Under the pieces are notes generated by a model. The model saw only the letters and a program-made list of their open reading frames with translations. It searched no databases and was not told where the DNA came from. From assembly GCF_023273875.1 (NCBI RefSeq), contig NZ_CP096882.1, forward strand, positions 4,092,001 to 4,156,000: DNA of 64,000 nucleotides, written 5' to 3'. Below are positions 15,799-24,677 of this stretch, in pieces. Source of the DNA: Pseudarthrobacter sp. SSS035 (GTDB lineage Bacteria; Actinomycetota; Actinomycetes; Actinomycetales; Micrococcaceae). The first letter of the stretch is position 1; each line of letters opens with the position of its first letter. A program made the position numbers and the translations under genes.

Positions 15799-17087
15799 GA
15801 GACCACCTCCACTGTGGTGATTTTGGACAGCTCGCGGCGGATGGCCAGCATGGCTGTGTAGGTGCAGAAGATCCGCTTCGGTTTGCCCGTGGCGTCCCGG
15901 ATGAACGCGGCGAGTGCGGGGGCGATCTCCGGCTGGACCCCGCCAATCCGGACGTCGTCATACTGCAGCCGCAGCGCCATGTCGTAGGCGCGGGAACCTG
16001 TCAGCTGGTCCACGCCACCGTCGCGGAGCGAATCGAATTCCACGTCCCAGAGCCAGGACATGTCCCGGCCGTCGGCGTAATTGTCGTTGATGGCGATCAT
16101 GGTGGCGTAACCGCCCGCGGGGAAGGACTTCAGTCCCAGCCGGAAACCGCTGGGGTTCTTCACCAGGACAAGGTCCAGGGGCTGGCCGTCCACCGTGAGG
16201 CTTTCGCCGCGGCCGAACGCCGGCTCCACCTGGGACAGCGCGGTGAGCAGGGTGGCGTGGTCGGCTGTGGCGGCACCGCCGCCACAGATGCTGCGGGCCA
16301 GGGTCAGCGCCGCAGCCGCGTTAAAGATGTTGTAGACGCCGCGGAGCTTCATCGCGGTGGTGACCGTGGCGCCGTCGTACTCAAAATCGGCGGTGTCGGG
16401 CCCCACTTTGCGGAGCACGACGTCGGCCGCTGGCTTGTGGGGGAGCGCTGCGGGGGCGGGGCTGCCGGGCGCTGCCCGCATGTCGTCGTCGTTGGGGAAG
16501 GTGCTAAGGAGCGAATCGTCCAGGCCGAAGTACTGGACGTCCTGGCCGGTGAGGGTTTCCGCGATGCGGGCCACCCGCGGATCCTCCCGATTGAGGACCA
16601 CTGTTCCCGTGGTTTTGTCGGCGATGTGCTGCAGCAGCTGGGCCGTTTTGTCGATCTCCCCGAACCGGTCCAATTGGTCACGCAGGACGTTGAGCAGGAG
16701 GCTGTACCGCGGCGGAACACGGTTCACAAAATGCGTGGCGTGGGCTTCGTCGAGCTCCAGCACGGCGACGTCGGCCCTGAGCCTGCCGCGCCAGTCCACT
16801 TCGCCCAGCAGGGCGGCCGCCACGCCGCGGGTGAAATTGCTGCCGGTGCGGTTGGTGAAGACCTTCAGGCCCTGGCTTTCCAGGAGTTCCACCACCATCT
16901 TGGTGGTGGTGGTTTTGCCGTTGGTTCCGCTCACCACGGCGACGCCGTGGGGGAGCGTGGAGAGCGTCCGCTGCATAAAGCCGGGATCGATTTTTTCGAC
17001 CACCAGCCCGGGCAGCGCGGACCCTCCGCCCCTGAGCCGGGACACCCGGCGGACCAGCTTGCCGAGCGGAACACTGATGTAAAGCAT
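15795..17087 (-). CDS. murT: Lipid II isoglutaminyl synthase, Mur-ligase subunit MurT
   Basis: 430 residues. The Mur ligase ATP loop reads SGTNGKTTTTKMV (about 52-64). The central domain is followed by a C-terminal DUF1727-type region (AINDNYADGRDMSWLWDVEF, GSRAYDMALRLQYD). MurT activates the alpha-carboxylate of D-Glu in lipid II, with ammonia from GatD. Family members often carry a Cys4 zinc ribbon in the central domain; I do not see four clustered Cys here. ATG 17087 is chosen from homology and because TATATT sits 7 bases upstream; the frame stays open to 17267. It diverges from pdxT. Confidence 0.92.
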   Translation of the reverse strand: MLYISVPLGKLVRRVSRLRGGGSALPGLVVEKIDPGFMQRTLSTLPHGVAVVSGTNGKTTTTKMVVELLESQGLKVFTNRTGSNFTRGVAAALLGEVDWRGRLRADVAVLELDEAHATHFVNRVPPRYSLLLNVLRDQLDRFGEIDKTAQLLQHIADKTTGTVVLNREDPRVARIAETLTGQDVQYFGLDDSLLSTFPNDDDMRAAPGSPAPAALPHKPAADVVLRKVGPDTADFEYDGATVTTAMKLRGVYNIFNAAAALTLARSICGGGAATADHATLLTALSQVEPAFGRGESLTVDGQPLDLVLVKNPSGFRLGLKSFPAGGYATMIAINDNYADGRDMSWLWDVEFDSLRDGGVDQLTGSRAYDMALRLQYDDVRIGGVQPEIAPALAAFIRDATGKPKRIFCTYTAMLAIRRELSKITTVEVVS

Positions 17088-17100
17088 GCTCTGTAATATA
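17088..17100 (-). promoter_or_regulatory. Leaderless -10 (TATATT) for murT
   Basis: On the minus strand TATATT (17100-17095) lies 7 bases before ATG 17087; no RBS is seen. Confidence 0.5.
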
Positions 17101-17125
17101 TCCCAGCAACGGCATAGAACCCTTC

Positions 17126-17141
17126 CCGGAAGCGCTTCCGG
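17126..17141. promoter_or_regulatory. 16-bp perfect palindrome between murT and pdxT
   Basis: CCGGAAGCGCTTCCGG, a perfect palindrome whose core GAAGCGCTTC resembles LacI-family operators. It lies midway in the 90-base divergent region, about 25-30 bases upstream of each -10. Confidence 0.6.
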
Positions 17142-17165
17142 CGCCGCCCCGGGACCAGCGCACAT

Positions 17166-17177
17166 TATGCTGATTGG
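17166..17177 (+). promoter_or_regulatory. Leaderless -10 (TATGCT) for pdxT
   Basis: TATGCT at 17166-17171 lies 6 bases before ATG 17178; no RBS is seen. Confidence 0.5.
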
Positions 17178-17888
17178 ATGACAAACCCCCTTTCGGCTGC
17201 TTCTGCACGCGTGGGCTCGGGCCTCCGGATCGGCGTCCTGGCGCTTCAGGGCGACTTCCGCGAACACCTCCGGGCCGTGGAAGCCGCGGGTGCCGCCGGC
17301 GTCGGAATCCGCCGCCCCTCCGAACTGGACGGCCTGGACGGCCTCATCATTCCCGGCGGAGAATCCACGGCCATCGACAAGCTGGCCCGCGCCTTTGAGA
17401 TGGCCGGACCGTTGAAGGACCGGATCCGCGACGGACTGCCGGTCTACGGTTCATGTGCCGGCATGATCCTCCTCGCCGACGAGATCGCCGATCCCGCCAC
17501 AGACCTGGCCGGCCACCCGCAGCAGACCTTCGGTGGCCTGGACATCACGGTGCGTCGCAACGCCTTCGGCCGGCAGCGCGAGTCGTTCGAAACGGACCTG
17601 GATTTCAAGGGCCTGGACTTCAGCGCCACGGAATCCGGTGTGGCTCCAGTACACGCCGTGTTCATCCGCGGCCCCTGGGTGGAACGCGTCGGCGACGGCG
17701 TGGAGATACTGGCCCAGGTGGAGCCCGCAGACCCTGAGCACGCGTCCCACGCGGCGACTCTGCCGGGGACAGCTAGAATTGTTGCAGTGCGTTCCGGCCA
17801 CCTGCTGGCCACCTCCTTCCACCCGGAAGTGACTGGGGAGAAACGCGTACATGAACTTTTTATCCGCATGATCAGAGGAGACGCGTAA
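17178..17888 (+). CDS. pdxT: Pyridoxal 5'-phosphate synthase glutaminase subunit PdxT
   Basis: 236 residues, a class I glutamine amidotransferase that feeds ammonia to PdxS. Visible motifs are IGVLALQGDFREH, IIPGGESTAIDKL, the nucleophile Cys in YGSCAGMI, and the catalytic His-Glu in TSFHPEVTG. It is a little longer than the typical 190-200 residues: about 15 residues precede the first beta strand and there is an extra loop around PADPEHASHAATLPGT. It stands alone from pdxS and is followed after 3 bases by yebC. Confidence 0.95.
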   Translation: MTNPLSAASARVGSGLRIGVLALQGDFREHLRAVEAAGAAGVGIRRPSELDGLDGLIIPGGESTAIDKLARAFEMAGPLKDRIRDGLPVYGSCAGMILLADEIADPATDLAGHPQQTFGGLDITVRRNAFGRQRESFETDLDFKGLDFSATESGVAPVHAVFIRGPWVERVGDGVEILAQVEPADPEHASHAATLPGTARIVAVRSGHLLATSFHPEVTGEKRVHELFIRMIRGDA

Positions 17889-17891
17889 AGC

Positions 17892-18647
17892 ATGTCAGGA
17901 CACTCCAAATGGGCGACTACCAAGCACAAGAAGGCCATCCTCGATAGCCGGCGTGCAAAATCGTTCGCCAAACTGATCAAGAACATCGAAGTCGCCGCGC
18001 GTATGGGCGGACCGGACCTCGCCGGCAACCCGGGCCTGGAACTCGCCGTCACCAAGGCCAAGAAGACCTCCGTTCCGGCCGACAACATCGACCGTGCCAT
18101 CAAGCGTGGTGCCGGCCTCACCGGCGAAGTGGTTGACTACACCGAGATTATGTACGAATGCCGCGGACCGCAGGGTTCGGCGCTGCTGATCGAGTGCCTC
18201 ACGGACAACAAGAACCGCGCCGCCTCCGAGGTCCGCCTGGCCATCTCCCGCAACGGCGGCACCATCGCCGATCCCGGTTCGGTCAGCTACCTGTTCAGCC
18301 GCAAGGGCGTTGTCTCGCTGCCGAAGAACGGCCTGAGCGAGGACGACGTCCTGATGGCCGTCCTCGACGCCGGAGCCGAGGAAGTCAAGGACAACGGGGA
18401 AAGCTTCGAGATCCACTCCGAACCGACCGACCTCCAGGCCATCCGCGATGCCCTCAAGGAAGCCGGAATCGAGTACGAGACCGACGAGGCCGAGTTTGTG
18501 CCGTCCATGCAGGTGCCGCTGGACCTCGATGCCGCCAAGAAGTTCATGAAGCTCGTGGACGCCCTGGAAGAGCTCGACGACGTCCAGAACGTTTACAGCA
18601 ACGCCGACCTCAGCGACGAAGTCCAGGCCGCCCTGGAAGCTGAGTGA
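17892..18647 (+). CDS. YebC/PmpR family transcriptional/translational regulator
   Basis: 251 residues, full length. MSGHSKWATTKHKKAILDSRRAKSFAKLIK at the start, PADNIDRAIKRG, and LIECLTDNKNRAASEVR are the conserved YebC (TACO1-like) blocks. Members have been described as DNA-binding regulators and, more recently, as factors that help ribosomes at proline stretches. The placement ahead of ruvCAB is widely conserved. RBS is GAGGAG about 11 bases upstream of the ATG. Confidence 0.95.
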   Translation: MSGHSKWATTKHKKAILDSRRAKSFAKLIKNIEVAARMGGPDLAGNPGLELAVTKAKKTSVPADNIDRAIKRGAGLTGEVVDYTEIMYECRGPQGSALLIECLTDNKNRAASEVRLAISRNGGTIADPGSVSYLFSRKGVVSLPKNGLSEDDVLMAVLDAGAEEVKDNGESFEIHSEPTDLQAIRDALKEAGIEYETDEAEFVPSMQVPLDLDAAKKFMKLVDALEELDDVQNVYSNADLSDEVQAALEAE

Positions 18648-18682
18648 CTTTCCGCTTTGTGGCCTAAGGCGGATGTCCCAGG

Positions 18683-19261
18683 GTGACCCTTCGCGTATTA
18701 GGCGTTGACCCGGGCCTCACCCGGTGCGGCATCGGCGTGGTCGACGTCGAGCGGAACAGGCGCGCCACAATGGTGGCAGTCGGAGTGGTGGGTACCTCTC
18801 CCGAGGAGACCCTGGACCAGCGCCTGCTGGTTATTGCCTTGGCCATCGACGAGTGGCTGGACCGCTATGAACCCCAGGTGCTCGCCGTCGAACGCGTTTT
18901 TTCCCAGCTCAACGTCAGTACGGTGATGGGCGTGGCGCAGGCCTCCGGTGTGGTGATTGCCGCCGCCGCCCGGCGCGGGATCCCGGTGGCTCTGCATACG
19001 CCGTCGGAAGTGAAAGCAGCGGTGACCGGCAGCGGTACCTCCAACAAGGAAGCCGTGACCAAACTCGTCACAAAAATCCTCAGGCTGGACGCGCCGCCGC
19101 GGCCGGCGGACGCTGCAGATGCCCTGGCCCTTGCCATCACGCATGCCTGGCGAGCCGGCAGCGGAGCCGCGGTGGCCACCACCGGCCCCGGCAGCCTGTC
19201 GCTGACGCCGGCCCAGCGCGCGTGGGCCGATGCCGAGGCGAAAGCGCGCCGCGCACGCTGA
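18683..19261 (+). CDS. ruvC: Holliday junction resolvase RuvC
   Basis: 192 residues. Catalytic acidic residues are seen in VLGVDPGLTRCG (Asp7), AVERVF (Glu), and the C-terminal ADAADALALAITH pair. RuvC cuts four-way junctions held by RuvAB. The start is GTG 18683 with weak RBS. A tail rich in Ala and Gly after about residue 160 is a common actinobacterial feature. It heads ruvC-ruvA-ruvB. Confidence 0.96.
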   Translation: MTLRVLGVDPGLTRCGIGVVDVERNRRATMVAVGVVGTSPEETLDQRLLVIALAIDEWLDRYEPQVLAVERVFSQLNVSTVMGVAQASGVVIAAAARRGIPVALHTPSEVKAAVTGSGTSNKEAVTKLVTKILRLDAPPRPADAADALALAITHAWRAGSGAAVATTGPGSLSLTPAQRAWADAEAKARRAR

Positions 19262-19286
19262 ATGTCCGGGGCGCTTGCTAGGGTAT

Positions 19287-19302
19287 TCGTAGATATGTTC
19301 GG
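19287..19302. promoter_or_regulatory. Weak SOS-box-like site before ruvA
   Basis: The 16-mer TCGTAG-ATAT-GTTCGG matches the right half of the LexA consensus well (5 of 6) and the left half poorly (3 of 6). It lies in the ruvC-ruvA gap. Uncertain. Confidence 0.25.
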
Positions 19303-19351
19303 ATAGCCGGTCCTACCCCCAAGAGCCCGGCAGTACACCAGGAGCCCGGCT

Positions 19352-19996
19352 TTGATCAGTTTCCTTCGCGGAACCGTAGCGCACGTTGGCCTTTCCGCCG
19401 CCGTGATCGACCTCAACGGGGCGGGCATGAGCGTCAACGCCACGCCGCAGACCCTCAGCCGCCTCCGAACCGGCGAGGAAGGCAAGCTCTTCACGTCGCT
19501 GATCGTGCGCGAGGATTCCCTCACCCTGTTCGGTTTTGCCACCGACGACGAACGCGAGGTCTTCGATGTCCTGCTCAGCGTCAGCGGCGTAGGTCCGCGG
19601 CTCGCGCTGGCGGTGCTCGCCGTGCACGAGCCTGAAGCGATCAGGGTTGCCGCGCACACGAGTGACAGCAAGACGTTCACCACGGTGCCCGGCATCGGCC
19701 CCAAGGTGGCCGGCCGGATTGTGCTGGAACTGGCCGGCAAGCTGGTGCCCCACGGAACGGCAGGTGCCGCCGGCGTGTCCACTCCGGCCGAAGCGGCCTG
19801 GAAGCCCCAGGTGGTGGCGGCCATGACCAGCCTCGGGTGGTCGGAAAAGGATGCCGGTGCCAGCATCGAGAAGGCCCTTGCAGACGATCCCGAGGTGGAA
19901 TTCCGTGGCAATGTGGCCGAGATCCTGCGGACCACGCTGCGCTGGCTGGGCCAGGATGGTGCGCGGGCCGGTAACCGCGTAGGCAGCCGTGGCTGA
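19352..19996 (+). CDS. ruvA: Holliday junction branch migration protein RuvA
   Basis: 214 residues. N-terminal OB fold (MISFLRGTVAHV, VIDLNGAGMSV), tandem helix-hairpin-helix (LLSVSGVGPRLALAVL, TTVPGIGPKVAGRIVLEL) and the C-terminal domain III that contacts RuvB. RuvA binds the four-way junction as a tetramer. The start is TTG 19352, supported by AGGAG eight bases upstream. Its stop overlaps the ruvB GTG. Confidence 0.96.
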   Translation: MISFLRGTVAHVGLSAAVIDLNGAGMSVNATPQTLSRLRTGEEGKLFTSLIVREDSLTLFGFATDDEREVFDVLLSVSGVGPRLALAVLAVHEPEAIRVAAHTSDSKTFTTVPGIGPKVAGRIVLELAGKLVPHGTAGAAGVSTPAEAAWKPQVVAAMTSLGWSEKDAGASIEKALADDPEVEFRGNVAEILRTTLRWLGQDGARAGNRVGSRG

Positions 19997-21077
19997 GCCT
20001 TCGGTGGTGGCGGCGGGGGAGGAACCCGAGGAACGGGTGATCGAAGCCGCCCTCCGGCCGAAGAACCTGGATGACTTCGTGGGCCAGCACCGGGTACGCC
20101 GGCAACTCTCCCTGGTCCTGCAGGCCTCCCGGATGCGGGGACGCAGCGCGGACCACGTACTGTTTTCCGGCCCTCCAGGCCTCGGCAAAACGACCCTGGC
20201 CATGATCGTGGCCGCTGAAATGAACGCGCCACTGCGGATCAGCAGCGGTCCGGCCATCCAGCACGCCGGCGACCTCGCCGCCATCCTTTCCTCCCTTTCC
20301 GAAGGGGAGGTCCTGTTCCTGGACGAGATCCACCGGATGTCCAGGCCGGCAGAGGAAATGCTCTACATGGCCATGGAAGATTTCCGGGTGGACATTGTGG
20401 TGGGCAAGGGCGCCGGGGCCACCGCCATTCCGTTGGAACTCCCGCCCTTCACCCTGGTGGGTGCCACCACGCGCGCCGGTCTGCTGCCAGGACCGCTCCG
20501 GGACAGGTTCGGGTTCACCGGGCATCTGGAGTTCTACAGCGTGGCCGAGCTGGAACTGGTGCTCAGGCGCTCCGCCGGCCTGCTGGACCTCAAGGTCAAC
20601 TCCGCGGGATTCAGCGAAATTGCCGGCCGGTCCCGCGGTACGCCGCGTATTGCCAACCGCCTGCTCCGCCGGGTCCGGGACTGGGCACTCGTGCATGGGA
20701 TTGAGCAGATTGATGCCCGCGCCGCTTCCGCTGCCCTGGACATGTATGAAGTGGACAAGCGAGGCCTGGACCGGCTGGACCGGGCAGTCCTGGAGGCCCT
20801 CATTACGAAGTTCGGCGGGGGACCCGTGGGACTTTCCACCCTGGCCATTGCGGTGGGGGAGGAGACCGAGACCGTGGAAACGGTGGCGGAACCGTTCCTG
20901 GTGCGCGAAGGCCTGCTGGGCCGGACGCCCAGGGGACGCATCGCCATGGCTCCGGCCTGGACCCACCTGGGCTTCGCCGTACCGGCCGGAGTTTTCGGGC
21001 AGGAGCCGCTTGATCTGTTCGAACCGGACCCGGACAGCGCCGAGTCCGCGGCCGAATGGGCACCGAACGGTCAATAG
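19989..21077 (+). CDS. ruvB: Holliday junction helicase RuvB
   Basis: 362 residues, AAA+ motor. Walker A is GPPGLGKTT, Walker B LFLDEIHR, sensor 1 VGATTRAG, and the arginine finger region GPLRDRFG; the C-terminal winged helix contains RTPRGR. RuvB drives branch migration with RuvA. GTG 19989 overlaps the ruvA stop by 8 bases. The C-terminal tail is acidic. Confidence 0.97.
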   Translation: MAEPSVVAAGEEPEERVIEAALRPKNLDDFVGQHRVRRQLSLVLQASRMRGRSADHVLFSGPPGLGKTTLAMIVAAEMNAPLRISSGPAIQHAGDLAAILSSLSEGEVLFLDEIHRMSRPAEEMLYMAMEDFRVDIVVGKGAGATAIPLELPPFTLVGATTRAGLLPGPLRDRFGFTGHLEFYSVAELELVLRRSAGLLDLKVNSAGFSEIAGRSRGTPRIANRLLRRVRDWALVHGIEQIDARAASAALDMYEVDKRGLDRLDRAVLEALITKFGGGPVGLSTLAIAVGEETETVETVAEPFLVREGLLGRTPRGRIAMAPAWTHLGFAVPAGVFGQEPLDLFEPDPDSAESAAEWAPNGQ

Positions 21078-21250
21078 CACTGTCCTCCCAGCTTTTCCCT
21101 TTAGACTGGTATGACACCCGGCACGTTCGGGTCTGTGTTCCCGCGACGGCTCCGAGGAGCCGCTGCCTGCCAGGCAGGATTCTCTGCAACGGGGAACGAC
21201 GCGGACGCTGCCAAACACCCGATACGCCAGTACAGAACGGAATCTTCCCT

Positions 21251-21649
21251 GTGGATCCAATGAACATCGTCTTGTTCGCAATGCTCGGAATCTTTATCTT
21301 CATGATGTTCCGCCGCAACAAGAAGACCAAGGAGCAGCAGGCAACGCTGCAGTCCCAGTTCGAGCCCGGTGTTGAGGTTATGACGAGCTTCGGACTCTTT
21401 GGTCGGATTGTCTCCATGGACGACGCCGAGAACAAGGTTGTCCTGGAACTCTCCCCCGGGAACCTGGCCACCGTCCACCGCCAGTCAGTGACCAAGATCG
21501 TGGAGCCGCCCGTCGAAGCCGAGACTCCGGCCGTCCCGGATGACGCCTCCTCACTCACCACTGAAGAAGCAGGCACCCCGGCAGCATCCGCCGAAACCCC
21601 GGACGAGACCCTGAAGCGCCTCAACGACGAAGGCAAGAAGGACAACTAG
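21251..21649 (+). CDS. yajC: Preprotein translocase subunit YajC
   Basis: About 132 residues. One N-terminal membrane helix (NIVLFAMLGIFIFMMF) followed by RRNKKTKEQQ and the YajC core PGVEVMTSFGLFGRIVSMDD. YajC associates with SecDF at the translocon. The start may be GTG 21251 (MDPMN) or ATG 21260; neither RBS is strong. The C-terminal 45 residues are an acidic, Ala/Thr/Pro-rich tail, as is common in actinobacteria. The 173-base gap before it contains TAGACT at 21102-21107, a possible -10. Confidence 0.92.
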   Translation: MDPMNIVLFAMLGIFIFMMFRRNKKTKEQQATLQSQFEPGVEVMTSFGLFGRIVSMDDAENKVVLELSPGNLATVHRQSVTKIVEPPVEAETPAVPDDASSLTTEEAGTPAASAETPDETLKRLNDEGKKDN

Positions 21650-21760
21650 TCCGCGCCGTACGGCAGCCCGCGTTACAACACCTCTACGGCTGGGGACAAC
21701 CGCCGGTGGGACAGATAGCTCCCGCCGGTGGTTCCTCCGTAAATAAGAGAAAGATCGACA

Positions 21761-23518
21761 ATGGCACGAACTGGCCCTAACAACTCAGGCCTGAGGGTAC
21801 TGGTGTGGCTCGGCGTAGTCCTCGCCGTGCTGACCGCCGTCCTGGCCGGCGGCAACCTCGCCGGACAGGCAAGCTGGGCACCCAAGCTGGCACTGGACCT
21901 CGAGGGTGGCACCCAGATGATCCTGGCGCCCAAGGTTGAGGGCGGTTCGGACATCAATGAAGAGCAGCTCAACCAGGCCGTAGCCATCATCCGCCAACGT
22001 GTGGATGGTTCAGGTGTTGCCGAAGCGGAAATCAGCACGCAGTCCGGCCGCAACGTAGTGGTCAGCCTTCCGGGTACACCCACGAAGGAAACCCGCGACC
22101 TGATCCAGGCCTCCGCGGACATGAACTTCCGTCCCGTATTGCTGAACGGCGACGGCGCGCCCGTTCCCACGGAATCCCTCACCCCCGAAGACCAGCTTCC
22201 GAAGCCCACGGCGGAGCCCGCCAACGGCAGCGATATCAACTGGATCACCGCGGACATCTACCGGCAGTTCGAAACCATGGACTGCAACAATCCTGCGCCG
22301 GAGAGCCCGGAGGCCTCCGATCCGACAAAACCCCTGGTTACCTGTGAACCGGCAACGGAGACCACGCCGGCCATCAAGTACATCCTGGGTCCGGTGGAGG
22401 TCAAGGGCGGCAACATTGTCACGTCCTCCTTCCAGCTGCAGCAGGGTGCGCAGGGCGCTGTGACCAACGACTGGGCCGTCAACATCCAGTTCGACGACGA
22501 AGGCACCGCCAAGTTCAAGTCGGTCACCGAACGCCTGAACCAGTTCTACGTGGCAGCCGGCGGCGAGACCGGCAACGACCCCAAGGCTCAGTTCGCCATC
22601 GTTCTCGACGACCAGGTCATTTCCGCGCCGCGCTCCTTGGCGGTCATCACAGACGGACGTCCGCAGATCACCGGCGGCTTCACCGAACAGACCGCCAAGG
22701 TCCTTTCCGACCAGCTTCGCTTTGGTGCACTGCCCATCAGCTTCGAGATCCAGAGCGACCAGCAGATCTCCGCCACCTTGGGTGGCGAACAGCTCCGCAT
22801 GGGCCTCCTTGCAGGCATCATCGGTTTGCTCCTGGTGGTGGTCTACTCACTCTTCCAGTACCGGGCCTTGGGCCTGGTGACCATTGCATCGCTGGTGGTG
22901 GCCGGCGCCCTGACTTATCTGGCCATCGCACTCCTGGGCTGGACCGAAAACTACCGGCTTTCCCTGGCCGGCGTGGCCGGCCTCATCGTCGCCATCGGCC
23001 AGACCGCTGACTCGTTCATCGTCTACTTTGAACGCATTCGCGATGAACTCCGCGAAGGCCGTGGATTGGTCTCCGCGGTGGAGAACGGCTGGAAGCGGGC
23101 CAAGCGCACTGTCCTGGCCTCCAAGGCCGTGAACCTGCTGGCCGCGTTGGTGCTTTACTTTGTGGCCGTCGGCAACGTCCGCGGGTTCGCTTTCACGCTG
23201 GGTCTGACAGCCATTGCCGACCTCATAGTGGTCTTTATGTTCACGCACCCGACGCTGCGGCTCCTGGCGCGCACCAAGTTCTTCGGGGAGGGCCACCCGC
23301 TCTCCGGCCTGGACCCCAAGCGGCTGGGCGTTGTGCCGCTCTACCGTGGTGCAGGGCGCCTGCGAACGCCGGAGGCCAAGCCGTCCGTGGTCCGCGCCAA
23401 GAACACCGGCGCGGCGGCCGAGGCTGAACGACGCATGACCATCGCAGAACGCCGCCTCGCGGAAAAGCAGGAGCAGCTCACCGGCTCCTCCAAGAGCGCA
23501 GCCAAGGAGAACAAGTAA
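21761..23518 (+). CDS. secD: Protein translocase subunit SecD
   Basis: 585 residues. An N-terminal helix (VLVWLGVVLAVLTAVLAGG), the periplasmic-equivalent P1 region beginning LALDLEGGTQM, then five membrane helices including LRMGLLAGIIGLLLVVVYSLFQYR and the conserved GLIVAIGQTADSFIVYFERIRDELREG. SecD with SecF uses the proton gradient to help exported proteins leave the Sec channel. A Thr/Glu-rich insertion (about 120-200) is typical of actinobacteria. The stop shares one base with the secF start. Confidence 0.96.
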   Translation: MARTGPNNSGLRVLVWLGVVLAVLTAVLAGGNLAGQASWAPKLALDLEGGTQMILAPKVEGGSDINEEQLNQAVAIIRQRVDGSGVAEAEISTQSGRNVVVSLPGTPTKETRDLIQASADMNFRPVLLNGDGAPVPTESLTPEDQLPKPTAEPANGSDINWITADIYRQFETMDCNNPAPESPEASDPTKPLVTCEPATETTPAIKYILGPVEVKGGNIVTSSFQLQQGAQGAVTNDWAVNIQFDDEGTAKFKSVTERLNQFYVAAGGETGNDPKAQFAIVLDDQVISAPRSLAVITDGRPQITGGFTEQTAKVLSDQLRFGALPISFEIQSDQQISATLGGEQLRMGLLAGIIGLLLVVVYSLFQYRALGLVTIASLVVAGALTYLAIALLGWTENYRLSLAGVAGLIVAIGQTADSFIVYFERIRDELREGRGLVSAVENGWKRAKRTVLASKAVNLLAALVLYFVAVGNVRGFAFTLGLTAIADLIVVFMFTHPTLRLLARTKFFGEGHPLSGLDPKRLGVVPLYRGAGRLRTPEAKPSVVRAKNTGAAAEAERRMTIAERRLAEKQEQLTGSSKSAAKENK

Positions 23519-24540
23519 TGTCCAGCAGCTTCGCCAATTTCGGCAACGAGCTCTACACCGGGAAGCGCTCCTACAACTTCGTCGGTGCCAAGAAACTGTG
23601 GTTCATCATCGCCGCGGTGGCAGTGGCGCTGTCCATCCTCATTCCGGTTGCCAAGGGTGGCTTCAACCTTGGCATCGAATTCCGCGGCGGTTCGGAGTTC
23701 ACCGTGTCCAACGTGCAAAGCACCGACTCGGCCCTTGGTGAAAAGGTTGTCGAAGACGTTGTGGCCGGCAGCGTTCCGCGTGTGGCCAATGTCGCCGGTA
23801 CCACCATGCGGATCCAGACGGACAAGCTCACGGATGACGAGACCCTCCGGATCAAGGAAGGCCTCACCTCGGCCTACGGCGTCACTAACAACGAGGTGAC
23901 GTCAACCTTTATTGGACCCACCTGGGGCGCGGATGTCACCAAGCAGGCCCTGATTGGCCTGATCGTCTTCGTGGCCCTGGCCGCGGTGCTGATGGCGCTG
24001 TACTTCCGGACCTGGAAGATGTCACTGTCTGCAATGGCTGGAATGCTGGTGACGATGATGATCACCGCCGGCGTGTATGCCCTCAGTGACTTCGAGGTGA
24101 CGCCCTCAGCCATCATTGGGTTCCTGACGGTGCTCAGCTACTCCCTCTATGACACGGTGGTGGTCTTCGACAAGATCCGTGAGAACACCGCGGATCTCGA
24201 TGCGTCCACGCGCCGTACTTTCGGTGAGGAAGTCAACCTCGCCGTCAACCAGACCCTGGTGCGTTCCATCAACACCATGATGGTGGCCATCCTCCCGGTC
24301 GGTGCCATCCTGTTCATCGGGGCCGGCCTCCTGGGGGCAGGCACGCTGCGCGACCTGTCGCTGGCACTGTTCGTCGGAATTCTGATCGGTACGGCGGCCA
24401 CCATATTCATCGCTGCCCCGATGTATGCCTGGCTGCGCCAGAAAGAACCTGACCTTGTGAAGCAGGCGAAACGCGTCGAACACCGCAGGTCCGCCAACAA
24501 CGCCCGGACCGAAGAATCGGCTGAGCCCGCAGAGGCCTGA
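23518..24540 (+). CDS. secF: Protein translocase subunit SecF
   Basis: 340 residues. YNFVGAKKLW, then the first helix, NLGIEFRGGSEF (the SecF D1 motif), and five further helices with VLSYSLYDTVVVFDKIREN and NQTLVRSINTMM. It pairs with SecD. ATG overlaps the secD stop by one base. Terminated by a hairpin downstream. Confidence 0.97.
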   Translation: MSSSFANFGNELYTGKRSYNFVGAKKLWFIIAAVAVALSILIPVAKGGFNLGIEFRGGSEFTVSNVQSTDSALGEKVVEDVVAGSVPRVANVAGTTMRIQTDKLTDDETLRIKEGLTSAYGVTNNEVTSTFIGPTWGADVTKQALIGLIVFVALAAVLMALYFRTWKMSLSAMAGMLVTMMITAGVYALSDFEVTPSAIIGFLTVLSYSLYDTVVVFDKIRENTADLDASTRRTFGEEVNLAVNQTLVRSINTMMVAILPVGAILFIGAGLLGAGTLRDLSLALFVGILIGTAATIFIAAPMYAWLRQKEPDLVKQAKRVEHRRSANNARTEESAEPAEA

Positions 24541-24555
24541 CCTTTTGCATCAAAG

Positions 24556-24600
24556 CGGGCCGGGCGGTGTCGGAATACCGACGTCGCCCGGTCCGTTTCG
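24556..24600 (+). terminator. Terminator after secF
   Basis: GC-rich stem GGCCGGGCG ... CGCCCGGTC with an inner TCGG/CCGA pair, followed by GTTTCG. Confidence 0.7.
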
Positions 24601-24614
24601 CATTTAGGCGCCGG

Positions 24615-24645
24615 TTACATAAGTGAACTGGCGGGGGAATAGACT
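24615..24645 (+). promoter_or_regulatory. Candidate rel promoter
   Basis: TTACAT (24615-24620) and TAGACT (24640-24645), spaced 19 bases, about 30 bases before the gene. Confidence 0.35.
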
Positions 24646-24677
24646 GGGGTAATTAAACAGTCGTGAGGGGTGCTTCA

